Shown piece after piece: positions 44,541-54,992 of a stretch of 64,000 nt of DNA; positions within the stretch are counted from its first letter, which is position 1; each line of letters starts with the position of its first letter. Source of the stretch: Ancylomarina sp. DW003 (GTDB lineage Bacteria; Bacteroidota; Bacteroidia; Bacteroidales; Marinifilaceae); the NCBI RefSeq assembly GCF_029029505.1, contig NZ_JAKJSD010000007.1, positions 124,001-188,000 of the forward strand, in the 5' to 3' direction. The translations under genes were made by a program, and so were the position numbers. The notes under the pieces are model-generated. The model was not told where the DNA came from and did not search any database. It saw nothing but the letters and a program-made list of their open reading frames with translations.

Positions 44541-47126
44541 ATGAATTTTAATAACTACACCATAAAATCGCAAGAAGCGATACAGCTTGCCCAGCAAATT
44601 GCTCAGGGCTTTGAGAACCCGCAAATTGAAAATGCTCACTTACTAAAAGCTGTATTTGAGTTGGATGATAATGTTTTACCTTTTATTCTGAAAAAGACAG
44701 GAATTAATACCGATATTTTTCAGAAAACCATCGATCATATCATTCAAAGTTTTGCAAAGGCACAAGGAGCCGATATCATGCTTTCACGCGAGTCGGTTAA
44801 GACCCTTACGGATGCAGCGAACATAGCAAAAAAGATGAAGGATGAATATGTTTCAATTGAACACCTGCTTTTGGCTATGCTTAAGGCTAAGGACTCTGTA
44901 TCGAGAATGATGAAGGATCAGGGCTTGAATGAGAGTGATCTGTCTGCGGCGATTAATGAGTTGCGAAAAGGTAAAAATGTGACCTCGCAAGCACAAGAGG
45001 ATACCTATAATACTTTGGACAAATATGCCCGCAATCTGAACAAGTTAGCTAACGATGGCAAGCTCGATCCTGTAATTGGACGAGATGAGGAAATACGAAG
45101 AATACTTCAAATTCTTTCGAGAAGAACGAAAAATAATCCTATGCTGATTGGTGAACCAGGAACGGGTAAAACAGCCATTGCCGAAGGTTTAGCACACCGT
45201 TTGGTTAAGGGGGATATTCCTGATAACCTGAAAGACAAGATTATTTACTCTTTGGATATGGGTGCCCTAATTGCCGGTGCCAAATACAAAGGTGAATTTG
45301 AAGAAAGGTTAAAAGCTGTTGTGAAAGAAGTGATTGCCGAGGATGGAAAAATCGTCTTATTTATCGATGAGATACATACCCTTGTTGGGGCTGGTGGCGG
45401 GCAGGGTGCTATGGATGCAGCTAATATTCTTAAGCCTGCTTTGGCCCGGGGCGAGTTGCGCGCTATTGGAGCAACAACTTTAGATGAGTATCAAAAGTAT
45501 TTCGAAAAGGATAAAGCACTGGAGCGTCGTTTCCAAAAAGTGATGATTAGTGAACCCAACCGGGAGAGTGCCATTTCTATTTTGCGAGGGATTAAGGATA
45601 AATACGAAAGTCATCATAAGGTGAGAATTCAGGACTCTGCGCTTATTGCTGCTGTTGAATTATCCCAGCGTTATATTTCCGATCGTTTTCTTCCGGATAA
45701 GGCCATTGACTTGATGGATGAATCGGCAGCAAAATTGAGAATGGAAATCAACTCCAAGCCGGAAGAGCTGGATGTTCTCGATCGTAAAATTATGCAGTAC
45801 GAAATTGAACTGGAAGCCATTAAGCGAGATCAGGATAAGGCTAAAATTTCGCATATAAAGAAAGAGTTGGCTGATGTGAAAGAAAGCCGTGAAGGTATTT
45901 ATGCGAAGTGGCGATTGGAAAAAGATTTGGTGGATAAGGTACAAACAGTAAAGGCTCAAATTGAAGAAAACAAACAGAAAGCAGATAGAGCCGAACGGGA
46001 TGGTGATTTTGGCTTGGTGGCAGAACTGAGATATGGGAAAATTAAAGAAGATGAGGCTCTGTTGGATCAGTTGAAAGTTGAACTGGCAGCCAAGCAGGAA
46101 ACGGCTATCATAAAAGAAGAGGTTACTAGTGAGGATATTGCTGAAGTTGTGGCTAAATGGACCGGTATACCTGTATCTAAGATGATGCGAAGCGACAGAG
46201 AAAAACTTCTTTTTTTGGAAAATGAATTACACAAGAGTGTTGTGGGACAAGATGAGGCTATCGAAGTTGTTTCTGATGCTGTGCGTCGTTCTCGTGCCGA
46301 TTTGCAAGACAGTAACCGACCAATTGGGAGCTTCTTATTTCTGGGAACTACGGGTGTAGGTAAAACAGAATTAGCCAAAACATTAGCAGCGTATTTGTTT
46401 AACGATTCAAATGCATTAACTCGAATTGATATGAGTGAATATCAGGAACGTCATGCAGTAAGTCGTTTGGTTGGAGCGCCTCCGGGCTATGTCGGTTACG
46501 AAGAAGGTGGGCAATTGACTGAAGCGGTCAGACGTAAACCCTATTCGGTTGTTCTTTTGGATGAGATAGAAAAGGCGCATCCTGATACCTTTAATATTCT
46601 ATTACAAGTGCTTGATGAAGGTCGGTTGACTGATAATAAAGGTCGTGTGGCTGACTTTAGAAATACCATTATTATCATGACTTCGAATATGGGAGCTCAT
46701 ATTATTCAAGATAAACTGGAAGATATTGATATGAATCAGCGCATGCATGTCCTGGATGAGACTAAGCATGAGGTTTTAAAATTATTGAAGCAATCGGTTC
46801 GCCCGGAGTTTTTAAATCGTATAGACGAAACGGTGATGTTTACGCCTTTGGATAAAGCAGAAGTGAGGAAAATTGTGAAGATTCAGATTGATGCATTAAA
46901 AGCGATGTTGGTAAAGAAGGATATAAATCTAAATTTGAGTGAGTCTGTTATATCACATTTAGCTGAGATTGGATTTGAACCACAGTTTGGTGCCAGACCA
47001 ATTAAGAGAGTCATTCAACGCGTTGTTTTGAATGCTCTCTCAAAGGAAATACTTTCTGGTAGACTTGTGTCGGGTTCTGTTATTTCTGCAGATCTGGAAG
47101 GGGGAAAGCTTGTATTCAGTACCTGA
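44541..47126 (+). CDS. clpB: ATP-dependent disaggregase ClpB
   Basis: An 861-residue Hsp100 chaperone. ATG 44541 ([15 protein letters not shown]) is preferred over the upstream in-frame start at 44493. Order: N-terminal Clp repeat domain; first AAA+ module with Walker A GEPGTGKT and Walker [15 protein letters not shown]; middle coiled-coil domain (about residues 400-520); second AAA+ module with [39 protein letters not shown] and [13 protein letters not shown]-terminal D2-small domain. It works with DnaK to rescue aggregated proteins. Its length is normal for the family. It is monocistronic, between two strong terminators. Confidence 0.97.
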   Translation: MNFNNYTIKSQEAIQLAQQIAQGFENPQIENAHLLKAVFELDDNVLPFILKKTGINTDIFQKTIDHIIQSFAKAQGADIMLSRESVKTLTDAANIAKKMKDEYVSIEHLLLAMLKAKDSVSRMMKDQGLNESDLSAAINELRKGKNVTSQAQEDTYNTLDKYARNLNKLANDGKLDPVIGRDEEIRRILQILSRRTKNNPMLIGEPGTGKTAIAEGLAHRLVKGDIPDNLKDKIIYSLDMGALIAGAKYKGEFEERLKAVVKEVIAEDGKIVLFIDEIHTLVGAGGGQGAMDAANILKPALARGELRAIGATTLDEYQKYFEKDKALERRFQKVMISEPNRESAISILRGIKDKYESHHKVRIQDSALIAAVELSQRYISDRFLPDKAIDLMDESAAKLRMEINSKPEELDVLDRKIMQYEIELEAIKRDQDKAKISHIKKELADVKESREGIYAKWRLEKDLVDKVQTVKAQIEENKQKADRAERDGDFGLVAELRYGKIKEDEALLDQLKVELAAKQETAIIKEEVTSEDIAEVVAKWTGIPVSKMMRSDREKLLFLENELHKSVVGQDEAIEVVSDAVRRSRADLQDSNRPIGSFLFLGTTGVGKTELAKTLAAYLFNDSNALTRIDMSEYQERHAVSRLVGAPPGYVGYEEGGQLTEAVRRKPYSVVLLDEIEKAHPDTFNILLQVLDEGRLTDNKGRVADFRNTIIIMTSNMGAHIIQDKLEDIDMNQRMHVLDETKHEVLKLLKQSVRPEFLNRIDETVMFTPLDKAEVRKIVKIQIDALKAMLVKKDINLNLSESVISHLAEIGFEPQFGARPIKRVIQRVVLNALSKEILSGRLVSGSVISADLEGGKLVFST

Positions 47127-47161
47127 TTGAAATCGAATGAGTAATAACAAGTAAGTTTAGT

Positions 47162-47189
47162 GGTGTAGCTCTATGGCTACACCTTTTTT
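47162..47189 (+). terminator. terminator after clpB
   Basis: Perfect stem GGTGTAGC / GCTACACC, 6-base loop, then six T. Confidence 0.85.
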
Positions 47190-47469
47190 ATGTTCTTTGT
47201 TTATTTAAAATAATTTATACTATGCAAGCATTGTTAATTTATATTATGCATGTACCATTGTGCTTATCCCTAATAGAATTAAAGAGTCAAGCTATTTACA
47301 ACTAGGACAATATTTCTTTTTTCATGCATAGTAGGGAGTATTGCTGGTGATATTGGCTATCCCATTATCCATTTGTGCAATGAAGCGCTTAAACTTCTTT
47401 ATAGTAAATTGTTCTTGATTGTTCCCAATTGAATGAATTTAATTATTTTCATAATGAAAAATTACCTGT
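47190..47469. other. intergenic region with decayed paralogous sequence
   Basis: About 280 bases without a gene. Positions 47296-47328 closely resemble 53481-53513 (AAGCTRTTTA, CAATATTTCTTTTT), and 47335-47370 resembles the TAGTAGGG...ATTGGCTATC part near 53632-53655. It appears to be a shortened, decayed copy of the sequence upstream of the protein remnant at 53662. Confidence 0.5.
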
Positions 47470-47772
47470 ATGGATAAGAGAAAGATAAATTTTGAACTTA
47501 GGATAAATGAAACTTTTACACTTGAATTTCAGAACAACTCATCAACGGGATATTCTTGGGTTTGGGTTAATAGTCAAGCTAACTCGATAGTCGAAAAAAT
47601 TGAAACAGTTTTAATAAATGATCATCCGGAAAGAGCAGGAGCTTCAGGTATAGAAAAGTGGATATTTAAAGGATTGGGAACAGGATTTATTAAACTTAAA
47701 TTTGAGTATAAGCGAGCTTGGCTCGAATCTTCGGGTATTGAAACCAAAGAGATAAGTGTAAGTGTGTTATAG
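47470..47772 (+). CDS. chagasin-type cysteine protease inhibitor (I42)
   Basis: A 100-residue protein of the inhibitor I42 family, with no signal peptide, so probably cytoplasmic. The three inhibitory loops are recognisable: L2 as NSSTGYSW (chagasin NPTTGY), L4 as GASGIEKW (GxxG), and L6 as YKRAW (chagasin RPW/RPF). These loops wedge into the active site of papain-like proteases. The next gene downstream (47939) encodes exactly such a C1 protease. The inhibitor probably protects the cytoplasm from the protease before export. A hairpin separates the two genes, so they may have separate transcripts. Confidence 0.85.
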   Translation: MDKRKINFELRINETFTLEFQNNSSTGYSWVWVNSQANSIVEKIETVLINDHPERAGASGIEKWIFKGLGTGFIKLKFEYKRAWLESSGIETKEISVSVL

Positions 47773-47829
47773 TGTTAAGCGAGTTTGATAATACTTGTAT
47801 TTACTGTGTGAATCTTTTTCTAGGAGTTT

Positions 47830-47873
47830 TCACCAGATTAAATAGTGAATACGCTTATTTAATTTGGTGATTC
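47830..47873 (+). terminator. long hairpin between inhibitor and protease genes
   Basis: 15-bp stem TCACCAGATTAAATA / TATTTAATTTGGTGA (one G-T wobble) with an 11-base loop, followed by TTCT only. It may end most inhibitor transcripts while allowing some read-through. Confidence 0.55.
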
Positions 47874-47938
47874 TAATCATAAGTGTTTTTATTTGATGCT
47901 GTTCATTTGTATTTGTTATTAACTTAAAAAAAATACCT

Positions 47939-48781
47939 ATGAAAAGTAATTTAAGAAAACTGATTCTTTTGTCAGTTGTAATGTTTTTTACAATTTCGAC
48001 AGTTTTTGTATCATGTTCGAAAGATGATCAAGTTGGTCCTGAACTTGAACTTAATGACAAAACCGTTGTTAGTGAAGACTTCTCGGGAATGGTTGGTGGT
48101 TTTGTTGCTTCACCTCGTGAGGAATATGAAGCAATACCATTGGCAGTAGCTCCTAGATTAAAATCGATACCAACATCTAAAATTCTTGCTTGTCCGGCTG
48201 TTGGTAATCAAGGTAATGATGGTGCTTGTGTGGGTTGGGGTGTAGGTTATGCCGCAAGAAGTATTATGTCTGGTGCACAAACAACTTTTAGCCCTAGCTA
48301 TATCTATAATCAAATAAAAATAGGAAATTGTGCTTCAGGTTCTTATCCTGTTGATGCTATTAATTTGGTTGCTAGCGAGGGTGTATCTACTTGGAATGCT
48401 ATGCCTTATGTTGATGGTGAGTGTTATGTACAACCGAATCAATCTCAAAGACAAAATGCTTCTAATTATAAAATTAGAACAGCATCCAGAGTAAGTATCA
48501 ATTATAATGCTATCAGAGCTCAAATTGCTGCAGGAAATCCTGTTATTGTTGGTGGACCTGTTGATCAAGCTTTCCAGAATTTAGGTTATAATAGAATTTT
48601 AAATTCAGTTAGTGGCCAAGGTGGAGGACATTGCTATTGTATCGTTGGATATTACGATGATTACAATTGTTTTAAAGTAATGAACTCATGGGGAACCAAT
48701 TGGGCATCCAATGGTTTTGGCTATGTATCTTATAATATTGTTGAAGATTTATTTTCGGAAGCTTATGTTATGGGGCTATAA
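47939..48781 (+). CDS. papain-like C1 cysteine protease lipoprotein
   Basis: A 280-residue exported lipoprotein (lipobox STVFVSC, Cys at about residue 26). After a pro-like spacer, residues about 75-280 form a C1 peptidase: the oxyanion Gln and nucleophile Cys in GNQGNDGACVGWGVGYA, the catalytic His in GQGGGHCYCIVGYYDDY, and the catalytic Asn in KVMNSWGTNWASNGFGYVSY. All key residues are intact, so it is predicted active outside the cytoplasm. The preceding gene is a chagasin-type inhibitor of this protease class. A terminator follows, and the downstream two-component genes converge on it. Confidence 0.9.
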   Translation: MKSNLRKLILLSVVMFFTISTVFVSCSKDDQVGPELELNDKTVVSEDFSGMVGGFVASPREEYEAIPLAVAPRLKSIPTSKILACPAVGNQGNDGACVGWGVGYAARSIMSGAQTTFSPSYIYNQIKIGNCASGSYPVDAINLVASEGVSTWNAMPYVDGECYVQPNQSQRQNASNYKIRTASRVSINYNAIRAQIAAGNPVIVGGPVDQAFQNLGYNRILNSVSGQGGGHCYCIVGYYDDYNCFKVMNSWGTNWASNGFGYVSYNIVEDLFSEAYVMGL

Positions 48782-48806
48782 TTAATTCCATTATTGCTGA
48801 ATAAAC

Positions 48807-48840
48807 AGGGCTGTCCAATTGTATTTTGGGCAGCCTTTTA
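48807..48840. terminator. bidirectional terminator between protease and response regulator
   Basis: Stem GGCTGTCC / GGGCAGCC (one G-T wobble) with flanking A/T pairs, then TTTTA; located between converging genes. Confidence 0.75.
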
Positions 48841-48866
48841 CTTTTGTATTCAGAGCATAAAAGTTC

Positions 48867-49559
48867 TTAAATTGTAATACCTTTTCTTAAGTTGTAAAAC
48901 TTCATAACTTCATCAATTTCATCTTCGATTGCAATAGCTAGGAAATCTACATCACATTTTATTTCCAATTTATTTTTAACATTACTTTTATGGGTTTCAA
49001 CGGTGTGTACACTGATATGTAGTTTTTCTGCAATTTCTGTATTTGTATGTCCTTCACTTATAAGAATGAAAATTGTTTTTTCGGCCTTTGTTAAGATATC
49101 ATACCTTTTGGGTGTCTTATTAAATGCATATTGAATGGCTTCAAAGGGAATTGTTTTTCCAAGATAGTTTGTACCACTCATTACGGTTTTAATCGATTCG
49201 ATAATTTCGTCAGATATCGATTCTTTGGGGAGAAATCCATCGACACCTACTTCAAGAGCTTGCCTTAGCACATCTTTATCATCGAAGGCTGTAAGTATAA
49301 TAATTTTAATATCACTTCTCGATAATTTTATGCGTTTTGCTATTTCAATACCCGATAAGGAAGCATGTTTCTTTAATTTAACATCTAAAAGAATAATATC
49401 AGGTTTAAAATCCTTATTTTCGAGTAAGTGAAATAGCTCTGTACTACCTGAAGTTTCACAAAAATTTATCTTATAGTTTTCTTCCTCTTCAAGAATACTC
49501 TTAACTCCAAAACGAAAAATTTCTGAGTCATCTGTAATTATAAGGTTTATTTCTATCAT
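48867..49559 (-). CDS. LuxR-type response regulator
   Basis: A 230-residue regulator. I chose the start at 49559 (MIEINLIITDDSEIFRFG) because it gives a 4-base ATGA overlap with the kinase stop; an upstream ATG at 49583 is in frame. The receiver domain has the phospho-acceptor Asp in IILLDVKLKKHASLSGIE, with an inserted loop compared with most regulators. The C-terminal LuxR helix-turn-helix is in LTKAEKTIFILISEGHTNTEIAEKLHISVHTVETHKSNVKNKL. It is encoded directly after the large sensor kinase. Confidence 0.9.
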   Translation of the reverse strand: MIEINLIITDDSEIFRFGVKSILEEEENYKINFCETSGSTELFHLLENKDFKPDIILLDVKLKKHASLSGIEIAKRIKLSRSDIKIIILTAFDDKDVLRQALEVGVDGFLPKESISDEIIESIKTVMSGTNYLGKTIPFEAIQYAFNKTPKRYDILTKAEKTIFILISEGHTNTEIAEKLHISVHTVETHKSNVKNKLEIKCDVDFLAIAIEDEIDEVMKFYNLRKGITI

Positions 49560-52500
49560 GTGTAGGATTCTTCTAATTTGCAATTTGGTATCGTGAATTT
49601 AACTAAGGCTCCTTGTTCTTGATCCCCTATCCATATTTCACCATTATTTTTTTGAACAAATTCTTTGCATATAATTAGGCCTAAGCCTTTGTTTTCATTA
49701 ATAGAAAATATTTTATTTTTTTGATTATCTGAAATACCAACACCATTGTCTGATACAGCAACAGTATGCTTGTATTTATCTTTTTTTAGTGAAATAACGA
49801 TTCTATCACCTTGTTTTGAAAATTTAATAGCATTCGATATTAAATTTCGCAGAACTGTTTTTATCATATCTTTATCAGCGAAAACTTCTGTATGAGTTAA
49901 AATTTGATTTTCTACGATTAGTTTTTTTTGATTGATACTCATTTTAAACAAACTCAAAACATCTTTAAGAATTTCTGAAAGATCAAACCTATGTGGGACA
50001 AATATTAAAGAACCTCTTTGCGATTTTAACCAATCAGATAGGTATTTGAGAAATTCATACATCCCGGTAGAGTGGGCATGAAGCTCGCTTAAATTTTTTC
50101 TTAGTTTTTCATGTTTCAATTCGTGTAAATGCTTTAAAGAATTACCTGTAATCATTTTGAAAGCTAAGAGGGGCGATTTTAAATCGTGGGTAATAACAGA
50201 GAGAACCATATCACGAGTATTATTCAATTCATGAAGGTATGTTATATCAGAACTGATGGCAATAATATTTATTAGTTCCCCAAAATCATTTACAATTGGG
50301 TTTAGGGTTGTTTGCATCCACACACTTCTATTTGTAGCCAGTTTGCTTGCATTTACGGTATATGTAACGGCTTTTTTCTGATTAACACAGGTGTTAAAAT
50401 GCATTTTAATATCCGGATTGAAACAGACATCTAAAAGGTTATAACGACTATTAATCATTTCTCCCTGGCTTTTTCCAAAATAGGTACAATAACTATTGTT
50501 GACCCATTCAATCAGACCTTCTGAATTACATATGATTACGGGATTAGAAACTTTACTTGCTACGATTGATAGTTTATGCAATTCTTGATTAGCGCTTCCC
50601 AATAGTTTATCCTGATTCTCAATTTCTCCTTTTTGTGATAGTATCTTAGATGTACCTTGATTAATAATAAACTCTAGTTTTTTCTTTTCAAGTTTGTATC
50701 GGTTTCTAAAATACCAAACTGTGAAACTAATGATGGAAACTACGATTAAGGTATAAATTATGTATGCCAGCAAACTTCTGTAATAGGGAGGTTTGATTGT
50801 AAAACAATAATGGCAAGCCTTACTTTCAGTATTGTATATGTTTCGAGCTTTTACTTTAAATGTATAATGTCCTTCGTGTAGGTTGGTATATTCTTTTTTT
50901 GTTTCTGTTGACCATTCAGACCATGTTGTTTCATAGCCTTCAAGCTTATAGGTGTATTGATTAAGCCATTCTTTTTCAAAATATGGAGCACTAAACTCAA
51001 ATGAAATATTGTTGAATTCATATGTTATTGCTTCATCTACTCTTATTTCTTTGTATGTACCATCACCTTGTTTCGTGAAATCATTACCATGAAATATAAT
51101 CGAATCGTTATTCAGATTTACTTTTCTGATTAAAACATTAATTTTATTTGAATCAGCTTTAAAGTTGGTTAAGTTTTTTACGAGTAATAACTTGCCATTT
51201 AATCCTAACCATAATCGATCATCAGATTCAGAATAAATTTTTGTGATAAATTTATCTTTAAAAGAAGGGAGCTCTTTTTTACTCTGTTTAAATAAATTAC
51301 CTTCTTTCGAATAATGTAGTAGGTAGGATGACTCGTTGTTATAGGCTGACAACCAAAAATGATTTTCATTTATTCTTAAAATCCTATAGGGTATTAAATT
51401 AGTTTTATTGTTGCTCAGAAATATTGAATCAGGCACAAATTGATTATGATCTTTATTGAAACTGTAAAACCCTTTAGAGGTGACAAGGATAAATTTTTGA
51501 TCTAATAAGAAAGCATCGGTAATGCTTATATCCGAAGGTTTCAGTAAAAAATCATGAGTTTGTAAACAACCATTTATCGAACTATCCTGATTCGATAAAT
51601 AGGCACACTGTGTGGCTGAACATACCCATAAATTACCTTGTGGATCTTCGATTAAATTGGTACTCATTTTTAAGTCAGAAATTTTCTTTGGGCTCGACCA
51701 AGTGTTTTTTATTTTTTCAACGTAAGAAATACCTCTGTTGTAACAGTAATAAAATTTATTAGGTTTTGTTTTTGATATGATAATATTTGTTACACCTTCT
51801 TGTTTTACAATTTGTTTTACCTTATTTCCTCTCTGTTCAATAATACCCTCTGTAGATGCTATTAAAATACTGGTGTCTTTATTGGAATGTATAAATTTTT
51901 TCATATTCCAAATTGGAGCTTTTATATTTGTAGCTTCAATGGTTATGTTTTCAATATTGCTGATATTCAATTTGTACAAACCTTCATTTGTACCTGTGTA
52001 CATTATGTCTCCATGCCTTAAAAGAGACATAATACGGTTGTTGAGATATTTACTTTTATCAAAATGGATAAAATGCTTTTCTGATTTTATTATTGCGAGT
52101 CCATTATCTAAACCAACTAGTATTGCTCCATTTTTAGATTGACTTACAGTCCATGCATAATTTGTAGGTAAGCCATCATCTTTATTGTAGATACTTTTAA
52201 TATTAAACAGCGAGTCGAGAATGTAGACGCCATTGTAGATTGTTGTAAAAGCGTATTTTTTATTTTGGAGTTTAGAGATATTGTAGGTTTTGTTTTTTAG
52301 TATAGGACTTAGTTTATGAAGGAATTTATTCATTCTAAAATCCGGCTGATAAGTTTTTTTATCAATAAATACAGCTTTATCTGTAGAGCTTATCAGAATA
52401 TGTGTATCATTTACTGGTATTATATTGTAAAAAAGCATTTCTTTCAGTATCCTATGATCTGAAATTAATTTAAGCGAATCGTTTACAACTGTATAGAGAC

Positions 52501-53092
52501 CTTTTTTACTTTGTCCGATGTAAAATTGATCATCGATGATTCCTGTAAGAGAAAAAAAAGTATCTGATTCCCAGATCTTTATTTTATTTGTTTTAATGTT
52601 AAATCGGAATAGTTTTTTATATGACTGAAAGTAGACAAAGTTTTGTGTAATTCTTGTATTCCAAATGTCAGAGAATTTTCCCAAATTAAGGCCTGCTTCA
52701 TTCTTTATAGAATGATACTTCCATTGCCCTTTTTTGTCTGGTTTTAAATATCCTAGTTTCCCTGATTTACCTAAAAAGATTGTACCTGTATTTTTATCAA
52801 TATCAAAGGAGTTAATTCTTTCACCGTAGATTCCAGTATTAAGTCTTCTCCAATTTTCACCATCATATTCGTGTATCCCCAAGTTATTTGTAATATACAT
52901 TAAGCCTTGAGGCCCTTCTTTGATACAATAAACCTGATTATTGTTTATGAACTCTTGGTTTGAGTAAACAAAATAATCGGGATGTCCAATATTAATTTGC
53001 GCCTCAGAATTCAAGGATAGAATAATAAATTCAACAAAGAGTAATACCTGTATTATTTTCTTGTAATATGTATACTCACTCGTAATATGCAT
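49556..53092 (-). CDS. giant propeller-type sensor histidine kinase
   Basis: An 1178-residue membrane sensor. Signal peptide or first helix at residues about 10-32. A large periplasmic region (33-720) with weak two-component-regulator propeller repeats (QGLMYITNNLGIHEYDGENW, QSKNGAILVGLDNGLAI). A Y_Y_Y domain (NISFEFSAPYFEKEWLNQYTYKLEGYETTWSEWS). A membrane helix (LLAYIIYTLIVVSIISFTVWYF). Then a coiled linker, a PAS domain, HisKA (SVITHDLKSPLLAF) and HATPase_c (NLISNAIKFSKQGD, SDNGVGISDNQ). Such proteins sense polysaccharides or other extracellular ligands. It has no fused receiver or AraC domain, unlike many hybrid members, and uses the adjacent LuxR regulator. Confidence 0.9.
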   Translation of the reverse strand: MHITSEYTYYKKIIQVLLFVEFIILSLNSEAQINIGHPDYFVYSNQEFINNNQVYCIKEGPQGLMYITNNLGIHEYDGENWRRLNTGIYGERINSFDIDKNTGTIFLGKSGKLGYLKPDKKGQWKYHSIKNEAGLNLGKFSDIWNTRITQNFVYFQSYKKLFRFNIKTNKIKIWESDTFFSLTGIIDDQFYIGQSKKGLYTVVNDSLKLISDHRILKEMLFYNIIPVNDTHILISSTDKAVFIDKKTYQPDFRMNKFLHKLSPILKNKTYNISKLQNKKYAFTTIYNGVYILDSLFNIKSIYNKDDGLPTNYAWTVSQSKNGAILVGLDNGLAIIKSEKHFIHFDKSKYLNNRIMSLLRHGDIMYTGTNEGLYKLNISNIENITIEATNIKAPIWNMKKFIHSNKDTSILIASTEGIIEQRGNKVKQIVKQEGVTNIIISKTKPNKFYYCYNRGISYVEKIKNTWSSPKKISDLKMSTNLIEDPQGNLWVCSATQCAYLSNQDSSINGCLQTHDFLLKPSDISITDAFLLDQKFILVTSKGFYSFNKDHNQFVPDSIFLSNNKTNLIPYRILRINENHFWLSAYNNESSYLLHYSKEGNLFKQSKKELPSFKDKFITKIYSESDDRLWLGLNGKLLLVKNLTNFKADSNKINVLIRKVNLNNDSIIFHGNDFTKQGDGTYKEIRVDEAITYEFNNISFEFSAPYFEKEWLNQYTYKLEGYETTWSEWSTETKKEYTNLHEGHYTFKVKARNIYNTESKACHYCFTIKPPYYRSLLAYIIYTLIVVSIISFTVWYFRNRYKLEKKKLEFIINQGTSKILSQKGEIENQDKLLGSANQELHKLSIVASKVSNPVIICNSEGLIEWVNNSYCTYFGKSQGEMINSRYNLLDVCFNPDIKMHFNTCVNQKKAVTYTVNASKLATNRSVWMQTTLNPIVNDFGELINIIAISSDITYLHELNNTRDMVLSVITHDLKSPLLAFKMITGNSLKHLHELKHEKLRKNLSELHAHSTGMYEFLKYLSDWLKSQRGSLIFVPHRFDLSEILKDVLSLFKMSINQKKLIVENQILTHTEVFADKDMIKTVLRNLISNAIKFSKQGDRIVISLKKDKYKHTVAVSDNGVGISDNQKNKIFSINENKGLGLIICKEFVQKNNGEIWIGDQEQGALVKFTIPNCKLEESYT

Positions 53093-53960
53093 AATCTTTG
53101 CGATGAATTAATCTATAATAATAAACTATTTATTTGTTAACTATTTCAGGAATTGGCTTGATATTTCGCACTTCTCTTTATGTATGAAAGAGTGTTGTTA
53201 GTGTATGTATTTCGACTTTTCGCGGAAGTTAGGCATTATTACTAACATTTTAGTCATAACTTGTAAAGTCATTTGTATTTATTGTTATGATTATACTCTG
53301 TTTTGTGTTTTTATTTCTTATAGCCTACCATTTATAATTATAAAAATACATCAGTTTTAAAGTCGTTTCTATTTCGAAAGATTGTAGGTTTATATATTAG
53401 TATAATTTATTTTACTTATTATATTTTTTTCATAAATCTGGAGAAGGCTAATTTGAAAACAAATATTATGATTGATAGGATTAAGCTGTTTATAATTAGG
53501 GCAATATTTCTTTTTAGGGATTATGCTGGCTGTATTTGTTTATCAACTTGCAATGCAAGCCTTATTAAGTAATCATCTTAATTTTAAGATATTCTTTGCA
53601 AAAGCAACAAAGGTTCAGGTTTTTGCATGTGTAGTAGGGGGGATTGGCTATCTATATTCTTATTTATCTATTGTCAGGTTATTCAAGCTCAGAATTCAAA
53701 TGAGTTAATTGATCGATTGATTGGTGGCAATGATATGTTCGAATTACAAAAGCAGCATAAGCTTTAAAAATATAATATTATCCCTATGCTTGATTGTATG
53801 TCAGAAGCTATGCTGGAAGGTGTCTTTAATCAGCCGGATAAAGGTATTATAGCTTTTGAAGACTTACTGAGCAAGAAGGTTATCAGGCTTAGTATAGGGA
53901 TAAGTACAATTGCGAATTTCATCTATCTCTATGCCAATACATATGAAAATAGGTATGATT
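53093..53960. other. AT-rich region without intact gene
   Basis: 868 bases upstream of the giant sensor. The first 370 bases hold no reading frame I trust. 53481-53660 is a decayed sequence also present in shorter form at 47296-47370. From 53662 a broken secreted-protein gene can be followed, listed separately. Confidence 0.6.
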
Positions 53961-53981
53961 TTAAGGGAGCAGTTGAACTAC
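53662..53981 (+). pseudogene. remnant of a secreted TPR/aspartyl-protease-like protein
   Basis: One frame gives a signal-peptide end followed by QVIQAQNSNELIDRLIGG, NDMFELQKQHKL and a stop. After a shift, MLDCMSEAMLEGVFNQPDKGIIAFEDLLSKK and FIYLYANTYENRYDFKGAVE continue until the sequence merges with the end of the EamA gene. The 'LIxxLIxxxDxFxL...PMLxxMSEAMxxxxFNxP..AIxAFxxLL' pattern resembles the N-terminal helical part of secreted retropepsin-like proteins of Bacteroidota. It is clearly incomplete and frameshifted. Confidence 0.4.
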
Positions 53982-54878
53982 CTTTTTTGATTTGGAATTA
54001 ATAATGAGGATGCCTGAAATAATGAGAATAGCACTCATAAGATGATAAAAGTGTAGTTTCTCTCCTAAAAGTACAAAGGCAACTAAACCGCTAAATAAAG
54101 GTAGAAGATAGTAAATCATTCCTGCAGAAACAGCACCGATTTTATCAATAGCTTTATTCCATGAAAGGAAAGAAATAAGGGAAGCGCATACGGCCACGTA
54201 TAGAATGGAGCCGATAATAGGCAGAGTGAAAACAGCTTCTTGGGTATGATTTGAAACCCATAAATGAAAAGGTAAGAGAAGTATAAGACCAATAAGAAAG
54301 GTCGTATACTGAAGCGTGAAAATACTCATTCTCTTGTCCTTATTTTTAATTAAATGACTGTGTATTGCAAATATAAAAGCCGCCACAAACATAAGTGGAT
54401 CACCGGCATTTAAAGTTAGATCCAATAGTTTTGTAATTTGCCCTTGAGTAACAATACTAATCACACCAGATAATACAACACCGATTCCCAACAGCTTTTT
54501 TAGACCTATCTGCTCCTTAAAGAATAGGACGGATATAAGCAGAATAAAGATAGGGAAGGTGAGCATGATCAGTGACATGTTGACTGCTGTTGTGGAACGT
54601 CCTGCAAAATAGATAAGCGTATTAAAAGCACTGACACCCAAAAATGCAGTCATAAATAGATAAGGTATTTGCTTCTTTATTATACTCCATTCTTTTATAA
54701 CTGATTTGATAGCGAAGGGAGTAAAGAGAATCGTGGCTGTAAGCCACCTGTAAAAAGCCAGATTGATCGGATGAATACTCTCTGAAAGACCTCTTGATAC
54801 AACAAAATTACCCGACCAAAATGCTGTTGCCAATAAAGCAAAGCCAATACCGATTATAAAATTGTTATTTTTCATCAC
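53961..54878 (-). CDS. EamA/DMT-family transporter
   Basis: A 305-residue inner-membrane protein with ten predicted helices in two EamA repeats: FWSGNFVVSRGLSESIHPINLAFYRW in the first half and AVCASLISFLSWNKAIDKIGAVSAGMIYYLLPLFSGLVAFVLLGEKL in the second. DMT-family carriers export amino acids, nucleotides or metabolites; the substrate is not evident. No clear operon partner. Confidence 0.92.
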   Translation of the reverse strand: MMKNNNFIIGIGFALLATAFWSGNFVVSRGLSESIHPINLAFYRWLTATILFTPFAIKSVIKEWSIIKKQIPYLFMTAFLGVSAFNTLIYFAGRSTTAVNMSLIMLTFPIFILLISVLFFKEQIGLKKLLGIGVVLSGVISIVTQGQITKLLDLTLNAGDPLMFVAAFIFAIHSHLIKNKDKRMSIFTLQYTTFLIGLILLLPFHLWVSNHTQEAVFTLPIIGSILYVAVCASLISFLSWNKAIDKIGAVSAGMIYYLLPLFSGLVAFVLLGEKLHFYHLMSAILIISGILIINSKSKKVVQLLP

Positions 54879-54930
54879 AAGTCTGTTTCCTGAAGTACAA
54901 TCTGATTACTAAATATAAAGTTTAGTATAA

Positions 54931-54968
54931 AAAAAGATACCGCGAATATAGGATTAAATATTCGCGGT
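54931..54968 (-). terminator. terminator after flavoprotein gene
   Basis: Perfect 11-bp stem ACCGCGAATAT / ATATTCGCGGT. On the minus strand it is followed by a T-run and sits 25 bases past the flavoprotein stop. Confidence 0.85.
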
Positions 54969-54992
54969 TTAAATTTATCAGGCTGACTAATC

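Noticed and set aside
53093-53480. Possible small RNA or gene in the AT-rich stretch upstream of the giant sensor
   Set aside because: No stable hairpin with T-run, promoter or reading frame could be supported.
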